From positions 167,769 to 231,768 of the forward strand of contig JALGYY010000004.1 in assembly GCA_025782575.1 (NCBI GenBank): a stretch of DNA of 64,000 nt, written 5' to 3'. Positions 52,583 through 61,920 of this stretch are shown piece after piece (position 1 is the stretch's first letter; each line of letters opens with the position of its first letter). The stretch is from a bacterium (GTDB lineage Bacteria; Orphanbacterota; Orphanbacteria; Orphanbacterales; Orphanbacteraceae). The notes beneath the pieces were generated by a model. The model was not told the DNA's origin, did no database searches, and worked only from the letters and a program-made list of their open reading frames with translations. A program made the translations under genes and the position numbers.

Positions 52583-55500
52583 CTATCTGAGGACGATCGT
52601 TTTTCGCGTAAAGACCTCAGCGCCCGTTTCGAGGCGGAAGAAGTAGACACCGTTCGGGACTTCGCGGCCGCCGCCGTCCCGGCCGTCCCATACGGCGGTG
52701 TGGGAGCCGGGCGATTGAACGCGATCTTCCAGCGTGCGGATCAACCGGCCGGCGGCATCGTAAACCGAAAGCCGAAGCGGGCCGGAGCCACGCACTTCAT
52801 AGAAGAGAACAGTTGAACTCGAAAATGGATTGGGGCGGGGGGCGATCAGGCGAACGGCAGTTGACTGTGCGAGGCCACCCGGTCGATCAGTCGAGCCTTC
52901 TATCGAGTAAGCAGTGAATCCGTCAGCGCCGTTCCGAACCACTTCACCCTTCGCGGATTCGGGATAGTTGTTCGACGACTCGTTCCATGTGAGGCAGGCG
53001 ACCCTGTTCGCCCCCACGTTTTTTGCAATCGGCCGGTCCGCCCCTTCTACGGAATAGAAGAGGAGTGTTGTTACGTCGCCGGCCGTTTCGGAGATCAGAG
53101 CAAAGTCGGAACAGGTGGCGTTGACCCGAAGGTCTTCAGGTGCCGGGCTCTCTGACCACTGAACCTGAAGGACCCCGGCACGCACATCGCCGAGACCGTT
53201 CAGTGAGATCTCGACAGTTGCGCCGGCGCCCGCCTCTCTGATCGTGATCGCCTGTGCGAGGCTTGCGGATGTCGTTCCGCGCGCCACATCATCTGTCGGC
53301 ACGAAACCTTCAAGCACCATACGGGCCAGGCGAACGACATCACTTACGTCGACCAGCAGGTCGTCGTTCGTGTCGGCGAGGCCGAGGTTCACGATTGCCG
53401 GATCGAGCAGTGTCACTTCGAGTACATGGCTGATCAATGAGCCGAGGTCGACCACGTCGAGCCGCCCGTTCACCGTGACATCACCTTTTTGGTATTCGAT
53501 TACAGAGAGGGAGACGCCGAGCAATTCGTTCGGGCGATCGGGGTCATTGGTCGTGAGCGCGATGCCGCCGAGATGCTCTCCGGCTGGAAGCTCGGCCGGG
53601 TTGAGAGCAACGGCAACGGTGTCCGACTCTCCGGGGGGCACTGCGCCCTCGACTCTCTGAAGTTCGATCCAGGGTTCGGTCGCCTGCGCCGACCATGTGA
53701 GTGTCACGGCGCCATTGTTGGTGATGATAATCTCGTGAGTGAGCGTCGGCGCGATAAGCGGATCGACTTCGGCCTCGATCGACGTAATCGGCAATTCCAG
53801 TTCGGGCGCAGCGGTGATCGCAAACGGCCCCGACGTGTCTTCGCTCGGCTCGCCGCCGACCAGGCTGATGCGAATGGCGTAGTCTTCTCCCGGGGTGTCA
53901 CACAATCCGACGAGCCATTCGAAGCTGCCCGTATTGGGCGCCCCTTCGCTGAGCGTCGCGCAGGGGGACTCTCCCCGAAGCAGATCGATCCGTACATCTC
54001 CTTCGCAGACACTCGGATCCCACTCGATCGAAACCGTGGCACCGCTGACGATCAATTCTCCCCCCGCTGGAAAAAGAAGCGCCAGATTGCAGAGCTGTTC
54101 GCCCGTTCCTGATAGCGAAACAGGAGCGCAGGCGAGTCCGGTAGAGAGAGTGCAGGTGAACGCTGTTGCCTCGACGGGGGCGAACTGAACGGTGAACGTT
54201 TTCTGTTCCCCTCTCGCGAGGCTGTAGGCGCGGTCGATGTCCGTGACCACAAACGGGCCGCACCCGGTATCGATTTCACCCTCCAACAGGCCACCACCGT
54301 CATTGCTGATGGTAATTGTTTGCGCGGCGGAACTGCCGACGGCTACCGCACCGTAGTCGATGGCGAGAGGGGCGACTGCGCAAAGCGGGGGATCATCCCC
54401 GGTACCTGACAGGTAGAGATCGTCGCAGAGCAGGCCGGTGGAGAGTGTGCATGAGTAGGCGATCAGATCTGAGGGTGCAAATCGAATCGTGAAGTTTTTC
54501 GTTTCACCACTGTTCAATATGAATGACCGATCAATATCGACCACAGTGAACGGGCCGCAGCCATCGTTCAGCTCCCCTTCAAGCGGGGCGAGCCCGTCGT
54601 TGCCGATCGTGACGATGAGATCGGCGCTCGCGCCGATTGATACCAGTCCGAAATCGAGAGCCGGCGGGGAGACTGTGCAGATCGGAGCGAGGACACCCAC
54701 GCCGATCAGATCGAGGCTGTCACACGGAAGCCCGGTGAAGATGCGACAGATCGTTGTCGCTTCCAGTGTGGGCGCGTAGGTCAGGCTGAATTCCTTCGAC
54801 TCTCCCGGTGCGAGAGAATAGCTCAGATCGCCGGCGATTGAGAATGGCCCGCATGAGCGGTCGAGTGTGCCCGAGAGAGTTCGTCCGCCGTCGTTCCGGA
54901 TGGTGAACAGTGTGTCCTTTGTGGAGCCAACCGCTACTTCACCGAAGTCGAAATGATAGGACGGCAGGATGTTGCAGAGCGTGTCGGTGAGCGCGAGCCC
55001 CTCGGCGAGGATCAGCGCGCACTCTGTTGCTGTCTGAATTTCGCAGGAATAGTTGCCCGCCGTGTCCGGGGCGAAGCAGACGGTGAAGCTGTCTGACTCT
55101 CCGGCTGCCAGCGAGAAGAGTGGTTCCGGTTCGAGTATGTAGAAACCGGTGCAACCGGCCTGGACGGTTCCACGCAAGGTATCGCCGCCGACATTTTCTA
55201 CGCGAAATCCAACATAGGAAGTATCACCTTGTACGACCGTACCGAAGAGAAGCTCGGCCGTAGAGATGGAGCAGACAGGAGCAACGAAGCCGTAGCCGTA
55301 TACCGAAAGACTATCGCAAAGAGAGCTACCCGTTGCGATCGAGCATGTGTCTCCCTCTTCTTCCACGGGTGCGTAACGGATCGAGAAGACGGCCGATTCA
55401 CCCGCCTTGAGGGAGTAATCGCGAGCTGTCTCGAGAACAGTATAGTCACCGCAACCGCCGCCGAACGTTCCCGCAACGGTTCCGAAGCCGGAGTTGGTGA

Positions 55501-57265
55501 TCGTTACCGTCCGCACACTGTCCTCGCCGACCGGGGTGCGGCCAAAGTCGAGAGAAAGGGGTTCGATCGTGCAGATCGGTAGACCGAAGCCGGTCCCCTT
55601 CAGGACGATCTCTTCGCAATATTCGCTGACAAAGAGAGCGCAGCTGTCAGCACACTCTGCTGTTGGAGCGTACCGTACGGTGTATGTGTTTTCCCCGCCG
55701 TTCGGGAAGCTGAAATCGCGATTAAAGTTGGTGACGGTAAACGGGCCACATGTGGCTGGAACCGTTCCCTGGAGCAGGCTGCCTCCGACGTTCTTGATCT
55801 TGAACTGCAGGTCTTTCGTTTTGCCGATCTCCACGCTTCCGAAGTCCCTGACAAAGTTGTCGATTTCACAGATCGGCTTGGTGTCGCCGGTCAGGGTCAT
55901 GGTTTCGCACGCGCTGCTTCCCGTCTCGACAGTGCAGGGGTGAAGTCCATGAGAGGTCGGCGCGTATCGAATGGTGACCTTGAGCGAGTCCCCCTCGTCG
56001 AGTGTGTGCAGCCCACCCCCCGAAACGATCGAGTAGTCGGCGCAGTTCAGTTTCACGTCGAGCGGCAGGGAGACTTCGTTGCTCGTATTGAAGAGGGTGA
56101 ACGAGCGGTCGAGCGATTCGCCTACGCCCACTTCGCCGTAGTCTATGCTCGCCGTCGACAGGCTGCACGATGGCGGCGGCGGAGGCACCGCATTGCCGGT
56201 GAGAGCGACACTGCCGCAGAATTCGCTACCCGTCTGAACAGTGCAGAGGTGCAGTCCTTCGGTCGTAGGCGCGTAGCGGATGGTGACCAGGCGGGAGGCC
56301 CCCGGGGCCAGGGGTGCCGATCCGCCGCCCGCAATGATGGAGTAGTGGGCGCAATCCAGATTCACATTGAGCGTCAGCGCTTCAGTTTCGCTCGTATTGG
56401 TGATTGTGAATGATTCATTGCTCGAGTGGCCAACAAAGACATCGTCGAAATCGATACTCGAGACGGACAGATTGCAGCTTTCCTTGTAGGTCATGATGTC
56501 GTCGACATATAGATTGCCTTCTGATGTAAAAGGGCCGCCGACGGCGAGAATGATCGACGAAATCTCACGATTCGCCGGATCGGCGACAGAGATCTCGTTC
56601 CACGATCTGAGCGTGGGCGTTCTATGAAACGACAGCCGGGACGAGGGCGATCCTCCGTCGCTGTAATTTACCTGCAACAGGACGCGCACCGTGTCGGTGG
56701 CTTCTTTGAGGACGATGAACGCCGGCCAGACCATGTACTTGGCGGAAATCTGTGCGGCTGTCAGCACTCCCGGCGCGAAGGTCTTAAATACCCGCGCATA
56801 CTCTACAATGCTGTCACACGGGGCCGTATAGGATCCCTGAAGGTCGAAGCCGACGCGCTGTGAACCGAGACCGTTTAGCACGGAGTCTACGGCCAGGGGA
56901 TAGTTCGCGCCGTCATACCAACCGGTCGAGACCTCTCGGGAAAGAAAAGTCCTTGCCGACGAATTGCAGTCCCCTGTGTAAGTTTCCCGCTGGACATCTG
57001 ACGGAGAAGCCCAAAGGCAGGAAGCATCGGGACAATTGAAGTTTTCGAGTACTTCCCATGCGTTGGGCGCAGCCGTTTTCCGGATCACCTGTGGCGTGCC
57101 CGACAGATCGTCATTACCCGAAATCGGCAACTGGATCGGCACGACTCCGGCAGGGGGATCGATCGCCAGGGATGGCGAGGCCACGGCCACAAGAAGGACG
57201 ATAACCAGAGCGGATAAATACGCAGGGACGCGAGAGTCGTTCGATTGCCCGGGGGAGCGGTTCAT
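52583..57265 (-). CDS. Giant secreted protein: eight ASH-like repeats, dockerin-like pair and FlgD-Ig-like tail
   Basis: The 1560-residue product has a signal peptide (cleavage after SLA, about residue 35) and an N-terminal domain of about 240 residues. Eight ASH/HYDIN-like beta repeats of about 90 residues follow. Each starts near a Cys and reads like DFGEVAVGSTKDTLFTIRN, with a CGPF-type Cys and an RYAPT segment before the closing strand. Later come a type I dockerin-like pair (GDVTVNGRLDVVDLGSLISH and ADTNDDLLVDVSDVVRLAR) and a C-terminal sorting tail (YDAAGRLIRTLED, NGVYFFRLETG, RKTIVLR). The repeats probably form an extracellular stalk. The start is weakly supported; TTG 57277 is an alternative. 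Confidence 0.82.
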   Translation of the reverse strand: MNRSPGQSNDSRVPAYLSALVIVLLVAVASPSLAIDPPAGVVPIQLPISGNDDLSGTPQVIRKTAAPNAWEVLENFNCPDASCLWASPSDVQRETYTGDCNSSARTFLSREVSTGWYDGANYPLAVDSVLNGLGSQRVGFDLQGSYTAPCDSIVEYARVFKTFAPGVLTAAQISAKYMVWPAFIVLKEATDTVRVLLQVNYSDGGSPSSRLSFHRTPTLRSWNEISVADPANREISSIILAVGGPFTSEGNLYVDDIMTYKESCNLSVSSIDFDDVFVGHSSNESFTITNTSETEALTLNVNLDCAHYSIIAGGGSAPLAPGASRLVTIRYAPTTEGLHLCTVQTGSEFCGSVALTGNAVPPPPPSCSLSTASIDYGEVGVGESLDRSFTLFNTSNEVSLPLDVKLNCADYSIVSGGGLHTLDEGDSLKVTIRYAPTSHGLHPCTVETGSSACETMTLTGDTKPICEIDNFVRDFGSVEIGKTKDLQFKIKNVGGSLLQGTVPATCGPFTVTNFNRDFSFPNGGENTYTVRYAPTAECADSCALFVSEYCEEIVLKGTGFGLPICTIEPLSLDFGRTPVGEDSVRTVTITNSGFGTVAGTFGGGCGDYTVLETARDYSLKAGESAVFSIRYAPVEEEGDTCSIATGSSLCDSLSVYGYGFVAPVCSISTAELLFGTVVQGDTSYVGFRVENVGGDTLRGTVQAGCTGFYILEPEPLFSLAAGESDSFTVCFAPDTAGNYSCEIQTATECALILAEGLALTDTLCNILPSYHFDFGEVAVGSTKDTLFTIRNDGGRTLSGTLDRSCGPFSIAGDLSYSLAPGESKEFSLTYAPTLEATTICRIFTGLPCDSLDLIGVGVLAPICTVSPPALDFGLVSIGASADLIVTIGNDGLAPLEGELNDGCGPFTVVDIDRSFILNSGETKNFTIRFAPSDLIAYSCTLSTGLLCDDLYLSGTGDDPPLCAVAPLAIDYGAVAVGSSAAQTITISNDGGGLLEGEIDTGCGPFVVTDIDRAYSLARGEQKTFTVQFAPVEATAFTCTLSTGLACAPVSLSGTGEQLCNLALLFPAGGELIVSGATVSIEWDPSVCEGDVRIDLLRGESPCATLSEGAPNTGSFEWLVGLCDTPGEDYAIRISLVGGEPSEDTSGPFAITAAPELELPITSIEAEVDPLIAPTLTHEIIITNNGAVTLTWSAQATEPWIELQRVEGAVPPGESDTVAVALNPAELPAGEHLGGIALTTNDPDRPNELLGVSLSVIEYQKGDVTVNGRLDVVDLGSLISHVLEVTLLDPAIVNLGLADTNDDLLVDVSDVVRLARMVLEGFVPTDDVARGTTSASLAQAITIREAGAGATVEISLNGLGDVRAGVLQVQWSESPAPEDLRVNATCSDFALISETAGDVTTLLFYSVEGADRPIAKNVGANRVACLTWNESSNNYPESAKGEVVRNGADGFTAYSIEGSTDRPGGLAQSTAVRLIAPRPNPFSSSTVLFYEVRGSGPLRLSVYDAAGRLIRTLEDRVQSPGSHTAVWDGRDGGGREVPNGVYFFRLETGAEVFTRKTIVLR

Positions 57266-57366
57266 GTTACACACCAATTCTGAGTGAAAACCGACGGAAT
57301 TGACCAGATTTACCCCCTTATCTTACCAGATTTTAGAAAGTTGTGTTTTGGGGGCAGTTTATTTAT

Positions 57367-58350
57367 CTAAGGCGTTTCGCCGATATGGAGCGTGGCGCCT
57401 TGAATGGCGAGCGAATCGGTCTGAATCGATTCCCCCGTGGGATCGGAAAGGACGACGTTTTCCAGCGTGAGTCCGACCGTTTCCGCGCCGGCAGCGATGT
57501 CGGCGCTCAGGTAAAGAACCACCTCATAGCCCGCATCGATCGACCTCTCTGAATTGTCGCTGAAGACGATCACTTTCCAGCGGGATTCCCCCTCGATCGG
57601 GTTGTCGCTGATAAGCGTGATGGCCGACGAATCGGCATCGAGAAAAAGCCTGCTGTCGGCGTCGACCTCAATGTCGTTAAACGTGTCGACCGCGCCGTCA
57701 CCGAAAACGAGATCGAATTGAAAGCCGCCGAGTTCAGTGGCGTTCACAAGTGCGATCGGAATGAGGTGGCCCTGCGCGCCCGGATCGGCCCACGTTTCCA
57801 CGACCTGAATGCCGTACTCCCCGGGGCCTGCACTATCGGGCGTCAGATAAATGTCGGCGCTTCTCGTTTCGCCCGACGTCAGGTTTTCGATCGTTCGCGT
57901 CCCCTGTCGCCTGAGCTCTTCATGACGAATGCGAATGCGGAAATCCCGCGGCTCATTGCCAATATCAAATTGATAGCTCGCGTCCAGAAAGGCGACGCCT
58001 CCTTCGGGCACTTCGCCAACCGCCGTGTCGTCCACGATCGGTGGGACACCAGAATCGATCAGTTCGGACGTTCGCACCTGTGGATTATCGCTCACATCGA
58101 AAATTTGAATTCGTAACGTTTGCTGGGCGAGAGGTTCGGCCGGTTCCTGCGGTCCGAAGAGAACCGGCACTCGGGTAACGCTCATAACCAAGCCATCGTC
58201 GGTGTGGCCCGGCCCGGATGGATCGCTATCCCCGCAACCGAAACCGAAGCAGGTGAGCGCTACTATAATAAGGGTGGCGGGAACGCCTGGCAGGCTTAAC
58301 ATGCCGAACACCTGCTTTCTGATTCGATTGAAGATCGGGATTCTGGTCAT
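57367..58350 (-). CDS. Lipoprotein with cohesin-like domain
   Basis: The 327-residue product has a long hydrophobic N-terminus ending in CFGFGCGDSD, a probable lipobox Cys. After a beta-rich middle, the last 120 residues resemble a cohesin-like beta-sandwich: IPIALVNATELGGFQFDLVFG, a VILY-type strand and GLTLENVVLSDPTGESI. Cohesins bind dockerins, and a dockerin-like pair is present in the neighbouring giant protein on the same strand. No cellulosomal enzymes are in the window. The assignment is by fold-level similarity and is uncertain. Confidence 0.6.
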   Translation of the reverse strand: MTRIPIFNRIRKQVFGMLSLPGVPATLIIVALTCFGFGCGDSDPSGPGHTDDGLVMSVTRVPVLFGPQEPAEPLAQQTLRIQIFDVSDNPQVRTSELIDSGVPPIVDDTAVGEVPEGGVAFLDASYQFDIGNEPRDFRIRIRHEELRRQGTRTIENLTSGETRSADIYLTPDSAGPGEYGIQVVETWADPGAQGHLIPIALVNATELGGFQFDLVFGDGAVDTFNDIEVDADSRLFLDADSSAITLISDNPIEGESRWKVIVFSDNSERSIDAGYEVVLYLSADIAAGAETVGLTLENVVLSDPTGESIQTDSLAIQGATLHIGETP

Positions 58351-58505
58351 TTAGTCGGACTCCCATGCTGAGATGATCAGCCATTAAATGGTATCGAACC
58401 GGAGAAAAATCGTCAACGAACATATCGGGGGGCAACTCCAGACAGTTGCGGATCGAAAAGTGTTCTGTTAGCGTTATGTTGCTTACCACAACGGAGCTGG
58501 AATCC

Positions 58506-59840
58506 ATGCGGAACAATCGGGCGCAGGTGCTTGTCTTCTCTCTGGTTGCGATGGCGGGGTTTGCCCTGCTGCTCACCGGGTGCGGATCGTCGTATCGCGG
58601 CGAGGTGGGTCGCCTCACGGAGCGGGAAGACTGGGAAGGGACCATTCCACACCTCAAGGTAGCGGTTGCCGAGGACTCGACCGATGCCTGGGCCTGGCGT
58701 GAGCTGGGCCGCGCCCGCCTCAAACTGGGGCGGCCGGCTGAAGCGCGAAAAGCGCTCGACCGATCGCGCGCCCTGAATCCCGACGATGCGACCACCGTAC
58801 TTTATTCCGGAATTGCTCACGAATCAGCCGGTGAATGGCTGGGGGCGCTCGGCGACTATGAGCGCTGTCTCTCGATGGACGGCCTTTCGTTCGAGCAGAT
58901 CGGCGCTGTCCGGACGCGAATTCTGCGGGCTACACGCGAAGTCGCACAGCTCCGGGCCGTCGAGTTACAGAAGCAGCCGGGCGAAATGCGCGAAAACTAT
59001 CTTGCCGTGTACACCTTTACCATTGCCGACACGACCTCTCCCTATCAGGCGCTCCGAAAAGGGGTAGCCGCCATGCTGATCACCGATCTCAGTAACGTGA
59101 AATCCCTCCGGCTCGTCGAACGGCTTCAGTTGGAGACTCTGATCAAAGAGGTACAGCGTGGTGCCGGAGGTGCGCTCGACCCGGCCATGCAGGTCCGGGC
59201 GGGAAAGATGATCGGCGCGAGACGATCGATCGCCGGTACGCTCGTCATGTTGCCTGGCGACGAGGTTCAACTTCAATATTATGTGCTCGACAATGAAACG
59301 GGCGAGAACCAGGCGCAGGGGGAGAGCCGGGGCGACGTGGAAGAGGTGCTTCGCCTGGAAAAGGAAATCGCATACGGAATCATCGATCAGATCGGGATCG
59401 TGCTGACCAAAGAGGAGCGGCGTGCCATCGGCCGGATCCCGACGACGAGTTTCCCCGCATTCCTTGCGTACTCCGAAGGAGTCGACATGGAGGATCGCGG
59501 CCGCTTCGTAGAGGCACATGCCAAGTATGAGCAGGCGTTGCAGCTCGACCCCGGTTTTGAAGAGGCGAAAGAGCGTCTCGAAGCGCTTGGGAGTGTGACG
59601 TCGAGCGAACAGATCGCCATGGCGACGGCAGAGTTCTTCACCGCCGTAGATGGAGCCGGAACCAAGACGGAGCGATCCGGTTCGCCGGTGGCGGAGCGAC
59701 TCGCCACGACCAGCGCGCTCGGCGGGTTCGGTGACAGCGAGGCGCTGTCAGGGGGCGTGGCCGGTTCTCAGGAAAACGTTTATCCCCCCGTCAATCCGGG
59801 AACGGGAACAATCAATATTCATGTGCCGGTGAGGAACTGA
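58506..59840 (+). CDS. CsgG-like TPR lipoprotein
   Basis: The 444-residue protein starts with a signal sequence and lipobox ALLLTGCGSS. TPR units follow (about 30-150: AWRELGRARLKLGRPAEARKALDRSRALNPDD). A CsgG/LpoB-like alpha/beta domain (about 170-360) contains AAMLITDLSNVKSLRLVERLQLETLIKE and a RSIAGTLVMLPGDEVQLQYYVLD strand set, and one more TPR occurs near the C-terminus. It is probably a periplasmic-facing outer-membrane lipoprotein in envelope assembly or curli-like export. The stop (TGA) overlaps the barrel start as TGATG. Confidence 0.78.
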   Translation: MRNNRAQVLVFSLVAMAGFALLLTGCGSSYRGEVGRLTEREDWEGTIPHLKVAVAEDSTDAWAWRELGRARLKLGRPAEARKALDRSRALNPDDATTVLYSGIAHESAGEWLGALGDYERCLSMDGLSFEQIGAVRTRILRATREVAQLRAVELQKQPGEMRENYLAVYTFTIADTTSPYQALRKGVAAMLITDLSNVKSLRLVERLQLETLIKEVQRGAGGALDPAMQVRAGKMIGARRSIAGTLVMLPGDEVQLQYYVLDNETGENQAQGESRGDVEEVLRLEKEIAYGIIDQIGIVLTKEERRAIGRIPTTSFPAFLAYSEGVDMEDRGRFVEAHAKYEQALQLDPGFEEAKERLEALGSVTSSEQIAMATAEFFTAVDGAGTKTERSGSPVAERLATTSALGGFGDSEALSGGVAGSQENVYPPVNPGTGTINIHVPVRN

Positions 59841-60574
59841 TGGTGTTGGCGGGGCGGAAGAACGGGAGCAGGGGGCGCGCGCTTTTCGCCGCGCTGATCG
59901 GCGTGGTCCTCTTGGCCGGCTCGGTCGGCGGATTCGGTGAGGCAGCTGCGGCGAGTCCTGGTGGTAACGCCTTATCGATCCAGGCCGGCGTGGCCGGGCG
60001 AACATGGACAATCGAATCAGACGAGGGCGAGTTCGACGTCAAGCAGACATCGTTCCCCCTGCTCATTCGAACGCCTCTCGTGAGCGAAGGACTTCGGCTC
60101 AGCATATTTACTGCGGCGGTTTCATCCGATGTAGAGGGGGGCGCCGATCGCTCACTCGGTGGCGCGGTCGACACCAGGCTTAGACTGAACTATCTGATGC
60201 CGAACGACAGGGTCGTATTGTCTGGCGGCGTGTCTCTCCCCACGGGGCAGACCGATCTCGATTCGAGCGAGGTGATCGTTTCGCGCGCCGTCTCGAATCA
60301 GATTCTGGGCTTCCGAACAAACCGATATGGCGAGGGGCTCGACCTCTCGGGGAATATTGCCGTTGCCTGGCCTCTTAACAATCAGTGGTCAGCTGGTGGC
60401 GGTGCCGGTGCCACCCTGAAGGGGACGTTCGACTATGCCCCGGAAGCACTGAACGGTCTCGGTGAGGTCGCTCCCGGCAACGAATTTCATATTTCCGGCG
60501 GCCTCAGTTATCTCGCAGAGGCCGGTGACCGCGTTCAATATGGACGGTACGTTTCGATCGTACGGGACGGATGA
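59840..60574 (+). CDS. Outer-membrane beta-barrel protein, N-terminal fragment before frameshift
   Basis: A signal peptide (cleavage near AAA, about residue 38) is followed by barrel strands such as TRLRLNYLMPNDRVVLSGGVSLPTG. The frame stops after RVQYGRYVSIVRDG. The continuation in the next frame (FNMDGTFRSYG onward) picks up the same barrel, so the break is one extra base at about 60530-60540 (CGC G TTC). It overlaps the upstream lipoprotein stop by one codon, suggesting co-expression. Confidence 0.75.
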   Translation: MVLAGRKNGSRGRALFAALIGVVLLAGSVGGFGEAAAASPGGNALSIQAGVAGRTWTIESDEGEFDVKQTSFPLLIRTPLVSEGLRLSIFTAAVSSDVEGGADRSLGGAVDTRLRLNYLMPNDRVVLSGGVSLPTGQTDLDSSEVIVSRAVSNQILGFRTNRYGEGLDLSGNIAVAWPLNNQWSAGGGAGATLKGTFDYAPEALNGLGEVAPGNEFHISGGLSYLAEAGDRVQYGRYVSIVRDG

Positions 60575-61067
60575 AGTCGAGGGGGAGGAAGTCTTTCAGG
60601 AGGGGAGCGAGGTCGAGTTGCTGGCGTCGATCGCGAGGGATGGTGAGCGCTGGCGCCTGGCGACGCGCGTGCGCGTTCTCCTGAAAGGTGACCACAAGTT
60701 CTTCGGGAGCGCTACCGAGTTCACAGCAGAAAGCGCTCTCGAGAATCTCATTCTCGCCAATCTCTCGGGCGATCTGATTGCATGGCGCGGCGGTGTGACT
60801 TATCGCGCCACGCCAACGATCGATGTCGGCGCCCACGTCGACGTGATCCGCTACGACAAAGCGACCGTGGAAAAAGCGGGCGGCGGTGGAGCTGTCGCTT
60901 CACGGGGCGAGGCGAATATTATCGAGCCGGGCGCAAGCCTCGACTGGCGAGCAAGCGATCTTATTTCGCTGCACTTTGGTGCCTCCGTTCCCACCGGCGA
61001 CGCCGAAGACGGCGCCATCGACCTCTCCGGCTTCGACTTCACAGTTGGGGCTACGGTTCGGCCGTAG
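60535..61067 (+). CDS. Outer-membrane beta-barrel protein, C-terminal fragment after frameshift
   Basis: From FNMDGTFRSYGTDEVEGEEVF the product continues beta strands (LATRVRVLLKG, LIAWRGGVTYRATPTIDVGAHVD) to LSGFDFTVGATVRP, giving a barrel end. The frame is open back to 60462, but that stretch is not homologous to the barrel. Coordinates begin at the apparent frameshift and do not mark a true start. The joined gene would encode about 410 residues. Confidence 0.7.
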
Positions 61068-61191
61068 CCTCCCCCATAGTTTCCGATCTGCGTGCTGTCC
61101 GTTTGCGGAACAAGCGACTTGCGTTTTGTGTGGAACTGTTGTCACACGGGTCTTGGTCGTTAACCCGGGTTAACTGAAATAGGGGACGAGT

Positions 61192-61896
61192 TTGAAGGCA
61201 TCTTTTCTTGTGGTCGCTCTTTTTGGTATCACGATAACGGCGCTTGCAAACGATGGCGCCATTACCGGTGTCGGGGGCACCATTCAGCTCTTGGACGAAC
61301 ACCCTAGTATCTCTCTGATTGCCGAGCATGTAAGTGTCACGGTCAATCACCGGAGCGGTGCCGCCCTGGTGGAGTGCCTGTTCGTCCTCACAAACCGGGG
61401 CGAGGCATGCACGGTTCGTCTCGGGTTTCCAGAGACTTTCGAAGGGGACACGGGCCCTCGCCCCTTCGATTTCTTCCGTTCAACCGTCAACGGCGAACCG
61501 ACTGAGTGCGCGCGCGTGGCCGAGGACTCCGATACGGAGAGACCTCGACGATTCTGGTGGATCAAGCAGGTCATGTTCGAGGCAGGCGAGACCAAGATCG
61601 TTGGTGATACATACAGGGCCCCGGCGGGCCATGCGATCGGCGACCGTGATGGTAACTTGCGGTTTTTCGAGTACACACTGGCTACCGGCGCTTCGTGGGC
61701 GGGACCGATCGAGGCGGCTACAATAACCTTTCGCCTTGAGGATTGCGATTCGACCTGGAAGGCGGCCCGTTTCTCGAGCGAGCCGAATTATTCGACTGAT
61801 TGCGAATACACCTGGCAGTTCCAGCAGTTTGAGCCTGGGGGCTCGGGGCCTCCCTACATCAATGTGTCGTGGCGCGAAGTGCCGGAGGGCGATTAA
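61192..61896 (+). CDS. Secreted protein of unknown function
   Basis: The 234-residue product begins at TTG 61192 with AGGGGACG upstream. It has a short signal peptide (KASFLVVALFGITITALA) followed by NDGAITGVGGTIQLL. A beta-rich domain follows, with VTVNHRSGAALVECLFVLTNRGE and LEDCDSTW, somewhat like the N-terminus of DUF4424 proteins. No catalytic motif was recognised. It is not clearly in an operon. Confidence 0.65.
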   Translation: MKASFLVVALFGITITALANDGAITGVGGTIQLLDEHPSISLIAEHVSVTVNHRSGAALVECLFVLTNRGEACTVRLGFPETFEGDTGPRPFDFFRSTVNGEPTECARVAEDSDTERPRRFWWIKQVMFEAGETKIVGDTYRAPAGHAIGDRDGNLRFFEYTLATGASWAGPIEAATITFRLEDCDSTWKAARFSSEPNYSTDCEYTWQFQQFEPGGSGPPYINVSWREVPEGD

Positions 61897-61920
61897 CCTG
61901 GCCGTGTGGAGAATTGGGCA

